From Halomonas sp. (GTDB taxonomy: Bacteria > Pseudomonadota > Gammaproteobacteria > Pseudomonadales > Halomonadaceae), in NCBI RefSeq assembly GCF_020832045.1, contig NZ_JAFIFK010000010.1, positions 1 to 64,000 of the forward strand: 64,000 nt of DNA, written 5' to 3'. The notes beneath the pieces are model-generated. The model had not been told where the DNA came from. It was given only the letters and a program-made list of their open reading frames with translations, and did no database searches. This document shows, one piece after another, positions 39,641-48,148 of this stretch (positions are counted from its first letter, which is position 1; every line of letters begins with the position of its first letter). A program made the position numbers and the translations under genes.

Positions 39641-41206
39641 TCAACGCGGCTGCGCGTCGCGCTGCAGGTCGTCGGGAAAGTGTTTCATCACGCTCTGCAC
39701 GGGGAAGGGGGTCATGCCGCCCATCGCACAGAGGGAACCGTCCACCATGGTTTCGCACAGGTCGCCGAGCAGCGCGAGATTGGCCTCGCGGTTGTCGCCT
39801 TGACGTATGCGGTCGATCACCTCGACGCCACGCACCGCGCCGATGCGGCAGGGGGTGCACTTGCCGCAGGACTCCACGGTGCAGAACTCCATGGCGAAGC
39901 GCGCCTGTTCGGCCATGTCCACCGTGTCGTCGAACATCACCACGCCGCCGTGACCGAGCACCGCGCCGACCTCGGCGAAGGCCTCGTAGTCCAGCGGCAG
40001 GTTCCACTGGCTCTCGGGCAGGTAGGCGCCCAGCGGGCCACCCACCTGCACCGCGCGTAGCGGGCGACCGCTTTCGGTACCCTCGCCGAAGCCTTCCATC
40101 AGTTCGCGCAGGGTAGTGCCGAAGGCGAGCTCCACCAGCCCACCGCGTTTGACGTTACCGGCCAACTGCAGCGCCAGGGTGCCCCGTGAGCGGCCCATGC
40201 CGCAGTCGGCATAAGCCTTGGCCCCGTGGGCAAGGATGTAAGGCACCGCGGCCAGCGACAGCACGTTGTTGACCACGGTGGGCCGGCCGAACAGGCCCTC
40301 TATCGCCGGCAGCGGCGGCTTGAAGCGCACCATGCCGCGCTTGCCCTCGAGGCTCTCAAGCAGCGAGGTCTCCTCGCCGCAGATATCGGCGCCGGCGCCG
40401 AGGCGCACCTCGAGGTCGAAGCGTCGGCCGCTACCGCGGATATCGGCGCCGAGATAGCCGGCGGCCTCGGCGCGGGAGATGGCCTCATTGAAGATCTCAT
40501 GGGCCAGCGGATATTCCGAACGCAGGTAGACGTAGCCCTGGGTGGCGCCCACGGCGAGGCCGGCGATGGCCATGCCCTCGATCAGCAGATAAGGGTCGCA
40601 CTCCATCACCAGGCGGTCGGCGAAGGTGCCGGAGTCGCCCTCGTCGGCGTTACAGACGATGTACTTCTGCTCGGCCGGAGCGTCGAGCACGGTCTGCCAC
40701 TTGATACCGGTGGGAAACGCCGCCCCGCCGCGGCCGCGCAGGCCGGAGGCCTTGACCTCGTCGACGATGGCCTGCGGCGAAAGCGCAAGCGCCTGATCCA
40801 GGCCGCGAAAACCGTCATGAGCACGGTAGTCGTCGAGGGAGAGCGGATCGGTGACGCCGATGCGTGAGAATGTCAGCCGCTGCTGAGCCTGCAGGTAGGG
40901 GATCGCCTCGACCGGCCCTTGGTAGAGGGGTGACTGGGCGCCGTGTGTCTGCAAACCGGCTTCCAGCAGCCCGGCGTCGAACAGGCCGCCCACGTCGCCG
41001 GGCTCGACCGGCCCATAGGCGATGCGCCCCGCCGATGTCTCGACCTCGACCAGGGGTTCCAGCCAGAACAGACCGCGGGAGCCGTTGCGGACAAGCTCGA
41101 TGTCAATGTCGCGGGCGGCCGCCTCCGCCTTGATGCGAGCGGCCACCTCATCGGCACCGAGAGCAAGAGCCGTGGTCTCGCGGGGTACATAGACCTTGAC
41201 GCTCAT
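39641..41206 (-). CDS. fdsB: NAD-dependent formate dehydrogenase beta subunit (FdsB)
   Basis: A 521-residue NADH-binding flavoprotein, homologous to complex I NuoF with an N-terminal thioredoxin-like region. FMN/NAD site: GLRGRGGAAFPTGIKW and YIVCNADEGDSGTFADR. The 4Fe-4S motif is ESCGKCTPCRIG plus a downstream cysteine. It passes electrons from FdsA to NAD+. The start shares one base with the fdsG stop (TGATG). fdsA follows 17 bases later. Confidence 0.95.
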   Translation of the reverse strand: MSVKVYVPRETTALALGADEVAARIKAEAAARDIDIELVRNGSRGLFWLEPLVEVETSAGRIAYGPVEPGDVGGLFDAGLLEAGLQTHGAQSPLYQGPVEAIPYLQAQQRLTFSRIGVTDPLSLDDYRAHDGFRGLDQALALSPQAIVDEVKASGLRGRGGAAFPTGIKWQTVLDAPAEQKYIVCNADEGDSGTFADRLVMECDPYLLIEGMAIAGLAVGATQGYVYLRSEYPLAHEIFNEAISRAEAAGYLGADIRGSGRRFDLEVRLGAGADICGEETSLLESLEGKRGMVRFKPPLPAIEGLFGRPTVVNNVLSLAAVPYILAHGAKAYADCGMGRSRGTLALQLAGNVKRGGLVELAFGTTLRELMEGFGEGTESGRPLRAVQVGGPLGAYLPESQWNLPLDYEAFAEVGAVLGHGGVVMFDDTVDMAEQARFAMEFCTVESCGKCTPCRIGAVRGVEVIDRIRQGDNREANLALLGDLCETMVDGSLCAMGGMTPFPVQSVMKHFPDDLQRDAQPR

Positions 41207-41703
41207 CAGCCTACCTCCAGGACTTGAACGGTCAGTTCATCCACCAGGCGATCGAATTTATCCGGCGTGACCCGGCCATGGATGCGCTCGCCGACACGTA
41301 GTGACGGGCCGCAGGCGCAGTTACCCAGGCAATAGACCGGCTCCAACGTGATCTCACGGTCGGCGGTGGTCTGGTGATAGTCGATGCCGAGCGCGTCTCG
41401 GACGTGAGTTTCCAGTGCCCGTGAACCGCGAGCCTGGCACGCCTCGGCGCGACAGAGCTGCACCACGTGGCGCCCCGGCGGCGTGGTGCGAAAGTGGTGG
41501 TAGAAACTGATCACGCCGTGCACCTCGGCCCGGGTGAGCTGCAACGATTCGGCAATGAGCGGCACCGCCTCGCGCGGTACGTAGCCCCAGCGGTCCTGGA
41601 TCGCGTGCAGGATGGGTAGCAGAGCCCCGGGATTGTGCTTCAGGGCGTCGATTTCGTCCTGAACCTGTTGAGGGGTCCAGTTAAGGTTTGCACTGTTTAA
41701 CAT
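41206..41703 (-). CDS. fdsG: NAD-dependent formate dehydrogenase gamma subunit (FdsG)
   Basis: A 165-residue NuoE-like subunit with a thioredoxin fold and a 2Fe-2S cluster held by CRAEAC and CLGNCAC. Leading helices (LLPILHAIQDRWGYVP, EVHGVISFYHHF) are typical. It heads the fds operon. ATG 41703 is preferred by length and a nearby GAGG; ATG 41745 or 41739 in the same frame would add 14 or 12 residues. It is divergent from the ModE-like regulator across a 197-base AT-rich gap. Confidence 0.93.
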   Translation of the reverse strand: MLNSANLNWTPQQVQDEIDALKHNPGALLPILHAIQDRWGYVPREAVPLIAESLQLTRAEVHGVISFYHHFRTTPPGRHVVQLCRAEACQARGSRALETHVRDALGIDYHQTTADREITLEPVYCLGNCACGPSLRVGERIHGRVTPDKFDRLVDELTVQVLEVG

Positions 41704-41847
41704 GGCCTGGCCTCGAAGCGAACGTAGGAGACTCGTCATCGGCACTTCATCGATACGTTCGAATCCGCTGTATGATTATCGTTATGCTAAGTTATGTACT
41801 ACAGTGCATATATGAAACAAGATGCCACTTGCTCTGCCCTGCAGCCT

Positions 41848-41891
41848 TATAATGAAGGTAGCAGTAGTGCGGTCTTTTCAAAATATGAAAA
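41848..41891 (+). promoter_or_regulatory. Promoter -10 and palindromic operator before the fds regulator
   Basis: TATAAT at 41848-41853 is a perfect -10 for the plus-strand regulator gene; a convincing -35 at 17-bp spacing is absent. At 41875-41891 the palindrome TTTTCA-AAATA-TGAAAA sits nine bases before its ATG. It has the length and T-N11-A form of a LysR/ModE-type operator and lies where binding would block its own transcription. Confidence 0.5.
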
Positions 41892-41900
41892 ACACATCAT

Positions 41901-42974
41901 ATGAAACGCATTCGAATCGAGCCGGCCTGGTCCTTTACCGACGAAGCAGGTAACCGTCTGGATCCGCAGCTGTTCGGGCTGCTGCAAGGCATCCATCGCA
42001 GCGGCAAGCTGACCGAGGCTGCCGCTGAAGCCGGCATCTCCTATCGCCACGCCTGGAACTTGCTCAACAAGTGGGCCGATTTCTTCGGTGTGGCGCTGGT
42101 GGAAATGCAAAAAGGGCGCGGTGCGCGACTCACTCCGCTAGGCGACAAACTGCTGTGGGCACGACAGCGGGTGGCCGCCCGGCTCGGTCCGCAGCTCGAG
42201 AGCCTGGGCTCGGAGCTCAATCTCGAACTTCAACAGCTTTTCGAGGGCGTCGAGCCGGTGCTGCGCATGCACGCCAGCCACGGCTATGCCGTGGCGCTTC
42301 TGCCCCGCTTCGCCAGCGATTTTCAGCTCGACCTGCAATACTGCAGCCCCCAAGAGGCATTGGCCGCCCTCAATCGTGGCGTCTGCGACGTGGCCGGCTA
42401 CCACATGCCGACCTCGGCGACACGCGGGCCGCTGATGCAGGGCTATCGGCGCCAGCTGCGGCCACGCAGCCACTGCATCATTCGTTTCATCACCCGCTGT
42501 CAGGGGCTGATGCTCGCACCGGGCAACCCGAAGGGAGTCACCGGCCTGGCCGACCTGGTTCGCGGCGACGTGCGTTTCATCAACCGCCAGCAGGCCTCGG
42601 GTACTCGAGCACTGCTCGATATCTTGTTGCGCGAGGCCGGGCTTTCATCTCAGCGCATCCCGGGCTTCGAGCTCGAGGAGTACACACACTCCGCCGTGGC
42701 CGCCTATATTGCCGCCGGCATGGCCGACGTGGGCTTCGGCGTGGAAGCCGCCGCGCACCAGTTCGGCCTGGATTTCCTGCCGTTGACCACTGAACACTAC
42801 CTTCTGCTGTGTCAGCGCAAGAGCCTCACAGATCCCAGTGTGAAACGCCTGCTCGAGATGATCCGCAGCGAACCGTTCCAGCAAGCCGTCCACGAGCTTC
42901 CCGGCTATTCGCTGGACCGCTGCGGCGAGGTGTGCCGCGTCGACGAGCTGTTCGACGAAGCTCGGCACACCTGA
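41901..42974 (+). CDS. ModE-like HTH regulator with periplasmic-binding-protein domain (FdsR-like)
   Basis: A 357-residue regulator. Residues 1-90 form a ModE/LysR-like winged helix (LFGLLQGIHRSGKLTEAAAEAGISYRHAWNLLNKW). The rest is a PBP-like domain of the type found in putative molybdate-responsive regulators (GVCDVAGYHMP, GLADLVRGDVRFINRQQASGTR, GMADVGFGVEAAA). Divergence from the molybdenum-dependent fds operon suggests it controls fds in response to formate or molybdate; this is inference by position and by analogy with Cupriavidus FdsR. Confidence 0.83.
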   Translation: MKRIRIEPAWSFTDEAGNRLDPQLFGLLQGIHRSGKLTEAAAEAGISYRHAWNLLNKWADFFGVALVEMQKGRGARLTPLGDKLLWARQRVAARLGPQLESLGSELNLELQQLFEGVEPVLRMHASHGYAVALLPRFASDFQLDLQYCSPQEALAALNRGVCDVAGYHMPTSATRGPLMQGYRRQLRPRSHCIIRFITRCQGLMLAPGNPKGVTGLADLVRGDVRFINRQQASGTRALLDILLREAGLSSQRIPGFELEEYTHSAVAAYIAAGMADVGFGVEAAAHQFGLDFLPLTTEHYLLLCQRKSLTDPSVKRLLEMIRSEPFQQAVHELPGYSLDRCGEVCRVDELFDEARHT

Positions 42975-42992
42975 GCCTCACTCCAGCAGGAT

Positions 42993-44099
42993 TCAGTAAT
43001 CGACCACCACATTGCCGAGCGGCTTGCTGCAACAGGAGAGGATATAACCCTCTTCGATGTCCTCCTCGGTGATACCCCCGTTGTGCTCCATGTCCACTTC
43101 GCCGGACTTGAGGCCCACCCGACAAGTGCCGCAGATCCCCATGCCGCAAGCCTTGGGAATATGCAGCCCGAGCTTGGCGGCGGCGGCGTGCACCGTCTCG
43201 CCCGGCTGGATGCGCACGCTCTTGCCCGAGCCGGCGAACTCTACGCTGAGCAAGTCGGCGTAATCGATCTCCTCGGCCTCCGCTTCGGCTTGCTCGGCCA
43301 GCTCCAGAACTTCCTCGCGCACGTCCAGCGGCGTGGCGCCGAAAGACTCCTCGTGATAGTGGCTCATGTCGAATCCGTTATCACGCAGGATGCGCTTGAT
43401 CGCATTCATGTAGGGGGTAGGGCCGCAGCAGAATATCTCGCGCTCGAGGAAATCCGGTGCCATCAGCTCGAGCATCGGCTGGGTCAAATATCCTCGATAG
43501 CCGGCCCAGGCCTCGCCGATGTCATCCTTTTTCTCGCAGACGATATGCAGCTTGAACTCGGGGATCCGCGAGAACATGTGCACCAGCTCGCGATGGTAGA
43601 TGACATCGCGCGGGGCACGCGCACTGTGGATGAATTCGACGTCGACGTTGGCGTTGGTGTCGAAGAACCAGCGCGTCATCGACATCAGCGGCGTGATGCC
43701 CACGCCGCCGGAGAGGAACAGCACCTTCTCGGCGGGAAAGTCGATCGAATTGAAGTTGCCCACCGGCCCGTGTACCGCCAGTTCGTTGCCGACCCTCATG
43801 TTGTCATGCAACCAGTTGGATACCCTTCCGCCCGGCACCCGCTTGACGGTGATCGAGAAGCTGTAGGGGATCGATGGCGAACTGGAGATGGTATAGGAGC
43901 GCATGATCGCCTCCCCTTCGATCTCCAGCTCCAGGGTCACGAACTGCCCCGGCTTGAAGAAGAACAGCACCGGCTGCTCGGCCATGAAGCAAAAGGTGCG
44001 AACGTCCCAGGTTTCCTGAATCACCTTGACGCAGCGCACCACATGGCGGCCATTGGTCCAGGTCTGGGTCGTGACGGGGTTGAGAAAGTTCATGGTCAT
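42993..44099 (-). CDS. gbcB: Glycine betaine monooxygenase reductase subunit GbcB
   Basis: A 368-residue flavin/iron-sulfur reductase that supplies electrons from NAD(P)H to GbcA for betaine demethylation to dimethylglycine plus formaldehyde. It starts MTMNFLNPVTTQTWTNGRH, as in Pseudomonas GbcB. A FAD domain (RSYTISSSPSIPYSF), an NAD domain (LFLSGGVGITPLMSM) and a C-terminal plant-type 2Fe-2S motif (CGMGICGTCRVG) follow. ATG 44099 follows AGGCGA; earlier methionines in the frame lie in unrelated sequence. It is divergent from gbcA. Confidence 0.95.
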   Translation of the reverse strand: MTMNFLNPVTTQTWTNGRHVVRCVKVIQETWDVRTFCFMAEQPVLFFFKPGQFVTLELEIEGEAIMRSYTISSSPSIPYSFSITVKRVPGGRVSNWLHDNMRVGNELAVHGPVGNFNSIDFPAEKVLFLSGGVGITPLMSMTRWFFDTNANVDVEFIHSARAPRDVIYHRELVHMFSRIPEFKLHIVCEKKDDIGEAWAGYRGYLTQPMLELMAPDFLEREIFCCGPTPYMNAIKRILRDNGFDMSHYHEESFGATPLDVREEVLELAEQAEAEAEEIDYADLLSVEFAGSGKSVRIQPGETVHAAAAKLGLHIPKACGMGICGTCRVGLKSGEVDMEHNGGITEEDIEEGYILSCCSKPLGNVVVDY

Positions 44100-44407
44100 G
44101 TCGAGTCGCCTGGCGTTGTCAGCGTGGGTGGCTCCGACTGCGGCAATCCGCCTGTCGTTGAACGAATTCTGCGTCAGTAGGCAAGAGCCCGACTTGCCTG
44201 ACTGCGACATGAACGTACCCATGACCTCCATGAGACATGACTTTTCTACTCTCGCTGGTCGCGCCTGAATCCATTCGGGTCGTCGGCAGACAATTGGGGG
44301 GGCGACAGCTGATCCAAACTCGCCCTGATCCCATCAGACAGCCATGCCATCACGACACCAATAATTCGACCGATGCCGCAGACGCGGCCAGCAATGAGGA
44401 AGCTTAC
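44100..44407. promoter_or_regulatory. Divergent gbcB/gbcA control region
   Basis: 308 bases without a supported gene between the two divergent demethylase genes. GbdR, encoded at 58.1-59.3 kb, activates gbcA and gbcB in Pseudomonas, so its sites should lie here. I see several GTC/GAC-rich short repeats but no site I can assign with confidence. Confidence 0.5.
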
Positions 44408-45694
44408 ATGGACCCACTCTCTCCAGCCCCCCTTGACGATCCACTGGACCCGGCGCGTCAAGCCACTGCCAAGATGCTTGCCGAGCGCGCGCGCAACTTC
44501 TCGTTGCCGCAGCCCTTCTACAACGATGCCCGGCTGTTCGACCTGGACATGCAGGAGATCTTCGGCAAAGAGTGGTTGTTTGCTGGCATGACCTGTGAGG
44601 TACCGGCGAAGGGCAACTACATGACCCTTCAGGTCGGGGATAACCCGGTCATCATCGTGCGTGGCAATGACGGTGCGATCCATGCCTTCCACAACGTCTG
44701 TCGCCATCGTGGCTCACGACTGTGCGTCAGCGACAAGGGCAAGGTGGCCAAGCTGGTCTGCCCCTACCACCAGTGGACCTACGAGCTCGATGGTCGCCTG
44801 CTGTTCGCCGGCAGTGACATGGGCGAGAACTTCGACCTCTCCACCTATGGCCTCAAGCCGGTCCACGTGCGCACCGGCGGTGGCTTCATCTTCGTCAGCC
44901 TGGCCGAGCAGCCACCGGCCATCGACGACTTCCTGATCACCCTGGAGCACTATCTCGAGCCCTACGAGATGGCCAACCTCAAGGTTGCCGTGGAGTCGAA
45001 CATCGTCGAGCAGGCCAATTGGAAACTGGTTCTCGAGAACAATCGCGAGTGCTACCACTGCAACGGCGCCCACCCCGAGCTGCTCAACTCGCTGCAGGAG
45101 TTCGACGACACCGACGATCCCCGCGCCACGGCGGCTTACAAAGCGCTGGTGGCTAAGAAGCAGTCCGACTGGGACGACCAGCAGGTTCCCTGGCAGCTCA
45201 AGCGCTTCGGCAAGCGCAACCGCTTGACCCGCACGCCGCTGCTGGATGGCGTGGTCTCCATGACCATGGACGGCAAGCCGGCCTGCCGCAAGCTGATGGG
45301 CCGTCTGACCAGCCCCGACATGGGCTCGCTGCGTATCCTGCACCTGCCCAACTCCTGGAATCACTTCATGGGCGACCATGCCATCGTGTTCCGCGTGCTG
45401 CCGCTGGGCCCCCAGGAGACGCTGGTGACCACCAAGTGGCTGGTGCACAAGGACGCCGTGGAAGGCGTCGACTACAACCCCGATGAGATGCGACGGGTGT
45501 GGGACGCCACCAATGCCCAAGACAAGCGTCTGGCCGAGGAGAACCAGCGCGGAATCAACTCCAAGGCTTATCAGCCGGGCCCCTACTCGGAAACCTACGA
45601 GTTCGGTGTGATCGACTTCATCGACTGGTACAGCGAGCGGATGCAGGAAAATCTGGGCCGCAGCGCCCCCCACCTGCAGGTAGTGAGGGGCTAG
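44408..45694 (+). CDS. gbcA: Glycine betaine monooxygenase oxygenase subunit GbcA
   Basis: A 428-residue Rieske non-haem iron oxygenase that removes one methyl of glycine betaine as formaldehyde. Rieske ligands are Cys98-His100 (CRHRGS) and Cys118-His121 (CPYHQW). The mononuclear iron site lies in ENNRECYHCNGAHPE. The ATG at 44408 follows GAGGAAG; the longer frame runs into the promoter region. Its 3' end is 16 bases from a convergent gene with no visible terminator between. Confidence 0.96.
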   Translation: MDPLSPAPLDDPLDPARQATAKMLAERARNFSLPQPFYNDARLFDLDMQEIFGKEWLFAGMTCEVPAKGNYMTLQVGDNPVIIVRGNDGAIHAFHNVCRHRGSRLCVSDKGKVAKLVCPYHQWTYELDGRLLFAGSDMGENFDLSTYGLKPVHVRTGGGFIFVSLAEQPPAIDDFLITLEHYLEPYEMANLKVAVESNIVEQANWKLVLENNRECYHCNGAHPELLNSLQEFDDTDDPRATAAYKALVAKKQSDWDDQQVPWQLKRFGKRNRLTRTPLLDGVVSMTMDGKPACRKLMGRLTSPDMGSLRILHLPNSWNHFMGDHAIVFRVLPLGPQETLVTTKWLVHKDAVEGVDYNPDEMRRVWDATNAQDKRLAEENQRGINSKAYQPGPYSETYEFGVIDFIDWYSERMQENLGRSAPHLQVVRG

Positions 45695-45710
45695 CGCAGC
45701 TGGCATTGAC

Positions 45711-46193
45711 TCAGCGGTCGTTTAAGGGGGGCTCCCGTCGGTGCATCAAACGTTCGCCGATCCATACGGTACTGGCCCCCCAAACCAAATGCGCGGCGAT
45801 CATCAATCGCCGCCGGTTGGCGGGATGTCGATTCGCCGGCGCCAGGATGCGCAGTGCGGGCACCCAGCCAAAATAGCTCACGGCCCATACTGCCACCCCG
45901 TAACCGCTACCAAAGACCAAAGGATGGTCGATGTGGCGCCGGGTCACGGGGTACAGCGCGCCGGCGACGGCTCCATAGGCGAAGTGACTGGCCAGACTGA
46001 GCTCGGCGAGCTGAGTATCGTCTAAGCGGGTGTCCGCCGCTTCGGCCTTGTGCAGCAGGTCCTGGGTGATCTCCCGCGGTGGCAGGGGATAGCGCTGCTC
46101 ACGTGGGAGCCGGCGATGCAGCGCCTCCATCGTCAGGGTCATGGGAACGGTGGCAAGCAGACCGCCGATGGCGCCCGCGAGATAGCGATTCAT
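45711..46193 (-). CDS. Small membrane protein, DUF1440/YagU-like
   Basis: A 160-residue inner-membrane protein with three to four hydrophobic stretches: AGAIGGLLATVPMTLTM, SHFAYGAVAGALYPVT, FGSGYGVAVWAVSYFGW and AAHLVWGASTVWIGE. The pattern recalls YagU-type (DUF1440) proteins; this is a resemblance, not a firm assignment. The start follows AAGGAGGAAG. Function unknown. Confidence 0.65.
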   Translation of the reverse strand: MNRYLAGAIGGLLATVPMTLTMEALHRRLPREQRYPLPPREITQDLLHKAEAADTRLDDTQLAELSLASHFAYGAVAGALYPVTRRHIDHPLVFGSGYGVAVWAVSYFGWVPALRILAPANRHPANRRRLMIAAHLVWGASTVWIGERLMHRREPPLNDR

Positions 46194-46270
46194 GGCTTCC
46201 TCCTTGAGGCACATGATGAGAACTTGTGTGGAACAACATAGTCGGAATCGGGCACCTCTGCGCCCGGCAG

Positions 46271-46303
46271 AAAAGCGCATCCCGGCCCTTCCGGCCGGGA
46301 TGC
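46271..46303 (-). terminator. Intrinsic terminator after the 79-residue gene
   Basis: Perfect 11-bp stem GCATCCCGGCC/GGCCGGGATGC, followed by GCTTTT on the minus strand (TTCTT on the plus strand). It closes the minus-strand small gene and fits a bidirectional terminator. Confidence 0.82.
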
Positions 46304-46323
46304 TTCTTGGTTAGCGACTGCCT

Positions 46324-46563
46324 TCAGTTCACGGCCGGTCGCAGGTGGCTTACCACCGCTTCGCGCACCTCAGGCAGCATGACGCCGGCCTGGGCTTCCA
46401 GCTCGGCCACCAGTGCCGGCAGCCCGGGAACCCCCGCCTCTACCTGCCGCTGAACGGCAAGCCGGGCGCAAGTGTCGGGGTCGGCATCGGCGGGCAGTTC
46501 GATGCCCAGCGCCACTAGATACTGACGGAAGTCCTCCGCATCGATCAAGTCGGCGAACATCAT
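46324..46563 (-). CDS. Small hypothetical protein (79 residues)
   Basis: I do not recognise this protein. It opens MMFADLIDAEDFRQYLVALGIELPADADPD and continues with predicted helices (CARLAVQRQVEAGVPGLPALVAELEAQ), soluble and acidic. A good GGAGG site precedes ATG 46563 and a strong terminator follows, which together support a real gene. It lies just downstream of fdhA on the same strand, so it might be cotranscribed with the formaldehyde dehydrogenase. Confidence 0.65.
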   Translation of the reverse strand: MMFADLIDAEDFRQYLVALGIELPADADPDTCARLAVQRQVEAGVPGLPALVAELEAQAGVMLPEVREAVVSHLRPAVN

Positions 46564-46625
46564 CTTTCCCACCTCCGCTGCCGTTGCCCTCGTTTGCTTC
46601 TCTAGATTACCCGCTCCGTCGATTG

Positions 46626-46650
46626 GCAGCCACGCTGCCGTGCGGGTCGA
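46626..46650. repeat. Imperfect duplicate of the fdhA 3' end
   Basis: These 25 bases match 46712-46736, the last coding bases of fdhA, at 23 of 25 positions. Read on the minus strand, both copies encode DPHGSVAA. The two copies are 86 bases apart in direct orientation. Confidence 0.7.
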
Positions 46651-46707
46651 CACCCCCGAAAAGGCTCGCCGCGACGCCTTCAGAGCCGCAGCCTGCTCGA
46701 GCCCCCC

Positions 46708-47901
46708 TTACGCAGCCACACTGCCGTGGGGGTCGATGACGAATTTCTTCGCCGCGCCGCCGTCGAAGTCGGCGTAGCCCTGCGGTGCCTGATCCAGGCT
46801 GATCATCTGTACGTTGACCGCATCGGCGATATTGACCTTGCCGAACAGGATCGCCTGCATCAGCGGGCGGTGGTACTTCATCACCGGGCACTGGCCGGTA
46901 TGGAAAGAGTGCGACTTGGCCCAGCCGAGGCCGAAGCGCATGCTCAGTGCTCCCTGCTTGGCGGCATCATCGGCAGCACCCGGGTCTTCGGTCACGTAGA
47001 GACCGGGAATGCCGATCTGGCCGCCGGCACGGGTCAGTGACATGGCCGAGTTGAGTACCGTGGCGGGCGCTTCCTTGCCGTGGTTGCAACCGCAGGCATG
47101 AGCCTCGAAGCCGACGCAGTCGACGAAGGCATCCACTTCTCGCTCGCCGAGAATCGCCTCGATCCTGTCGGCCATGTCGCCCTCCTGGGTCAGGTCGATG
47201 GTTTCGCAGCCGAAACTTCTCGCCTGGGCCAGGCGCTCCTCGATCATGTCACCCACGATCACGCAGGCCGCCCCCAGAAGCTGGGCTGAAACCGCCGCCG
47301 CCAGCCCCACCGGGCCCGCCCCGGCGATATACACCGTGCTGCCAGGCCCGACGCCGGCCGTCACGCAGCCATGGAAGCCGGTGGGAAAGATGTCGGAGAG
47401 CAGCGTCAGGTCACGGATCTTCTCCATGGCCTGATCAGCGTCGGGGAATTTCAGCAGGTTGAAGTCGGCGTAGGGCACCATGACGTACTCGGTCTGACCG
47501 CCGACCCAGCCGCCCATGTCGACGTAGCCATAGGCGGCCCCCGGGCGCGCCGGATTGACGTTGAGACAGATTCCCGTGCGGCCTTCCTTGCAGTTGCGGC
47601 AACGCCCGCAGGCGATGTTGAAGGGCACCGACACCAGGTCGCCCGGCTGGATGAATTCGACGTCGCGGCCGCATTCGATCACCAGGCCGGTGATCTCATG
47701 TCCCAGCACCAGGCCGGACGGCGCCGTGGTGCGACCGCGCACCATGTGCTGGTCGCTGCCGCAGATGTTGGTGGTCACGACCTTCAGAATCACACCGTGA
47801 TCGCAGCGGCGATTGCCCAGTGCGAGTTCGGGGTAGGGAATGGCTTCTACCTCGACCTTGCCCGGGCCCTGGTAGACGACTCCGCGGTTGGCTTGGCTCA
47901 T
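46708..47901 (-). CDS. fdhA: Glutathione-independent NAD-linked formaldehyde dehydrogenase
   Basis: A 397-residue zinc-dependent medium-chain dehydrogenase oxidising formaldehyde to formate without glutathione, as in Pseudomonas putida Fdh. Catalytic zinc ligands sit in NICGSDQHM and LVLGHEITG, structural zinc in ACGRCRNCKEGRTGIC, and the NAD site is YIAGAGPVGLAAA. It opens SQANRGVVYQGPGKVEVE. The start follows GGGAG. It lies next to betaine demethylation genes that release formaldehyde. Confidence 0.95.
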   Translation of the reverse strand: MSQANRGVVYQGPGKVEVEAIPYPELALGNRRCDHGVILKVVTTNICGSDQHMVRGRTTAPSGLVLGHEITGLVIECGRDVEFIQPGDLVSVPFNIACGRCRNCKEGRTGICLNVNPARPGAAYGYVDMGGWVGGQTEYVMVPYADFNLLKFPDADQAMEKIRDLTLLSDIFPTGFHGCVTAGVGPGSTVYIAGAGPVGLAAAVSAQLLGAACVIVGDMIEERLAQARSFGCETIDLTQEGDMADRIEAILGEREVDAFVDCVGFEAHACGCNHGKEAPATVLNSAMSLTRAGGQIGIPGLYVTEDPGAADDAAKQGALSMRFGLGWAKSHSFHTGQCPVMKYHRPLMQAILFGKVNIADAVNVQMISLDQAPQGYADFDGGAAKKFVIDPHGSVAA

Positions 47902-48148
47902 GGCTGGCTCCCGTTCGTTGTTGTCAGGTGCGGCACATTCCGCCGCTTCAGCCTATGCCCTTGACGATGCCGCACTTGCCCCACAGAGACCTCTGCTTGC
48001 CTACCTGAGACACGCCGCCGAGACAATGAGCCAGCGGATAGCTGGAGGTCGCTTTCACGACATCCCCCACTTCGGCCTGGCCCAACAATGGCTCGCCCGG
48101 GAGCGCCTGTCGCTTGCGGTTACCAACAACAACATGCGAGGAATCCCC

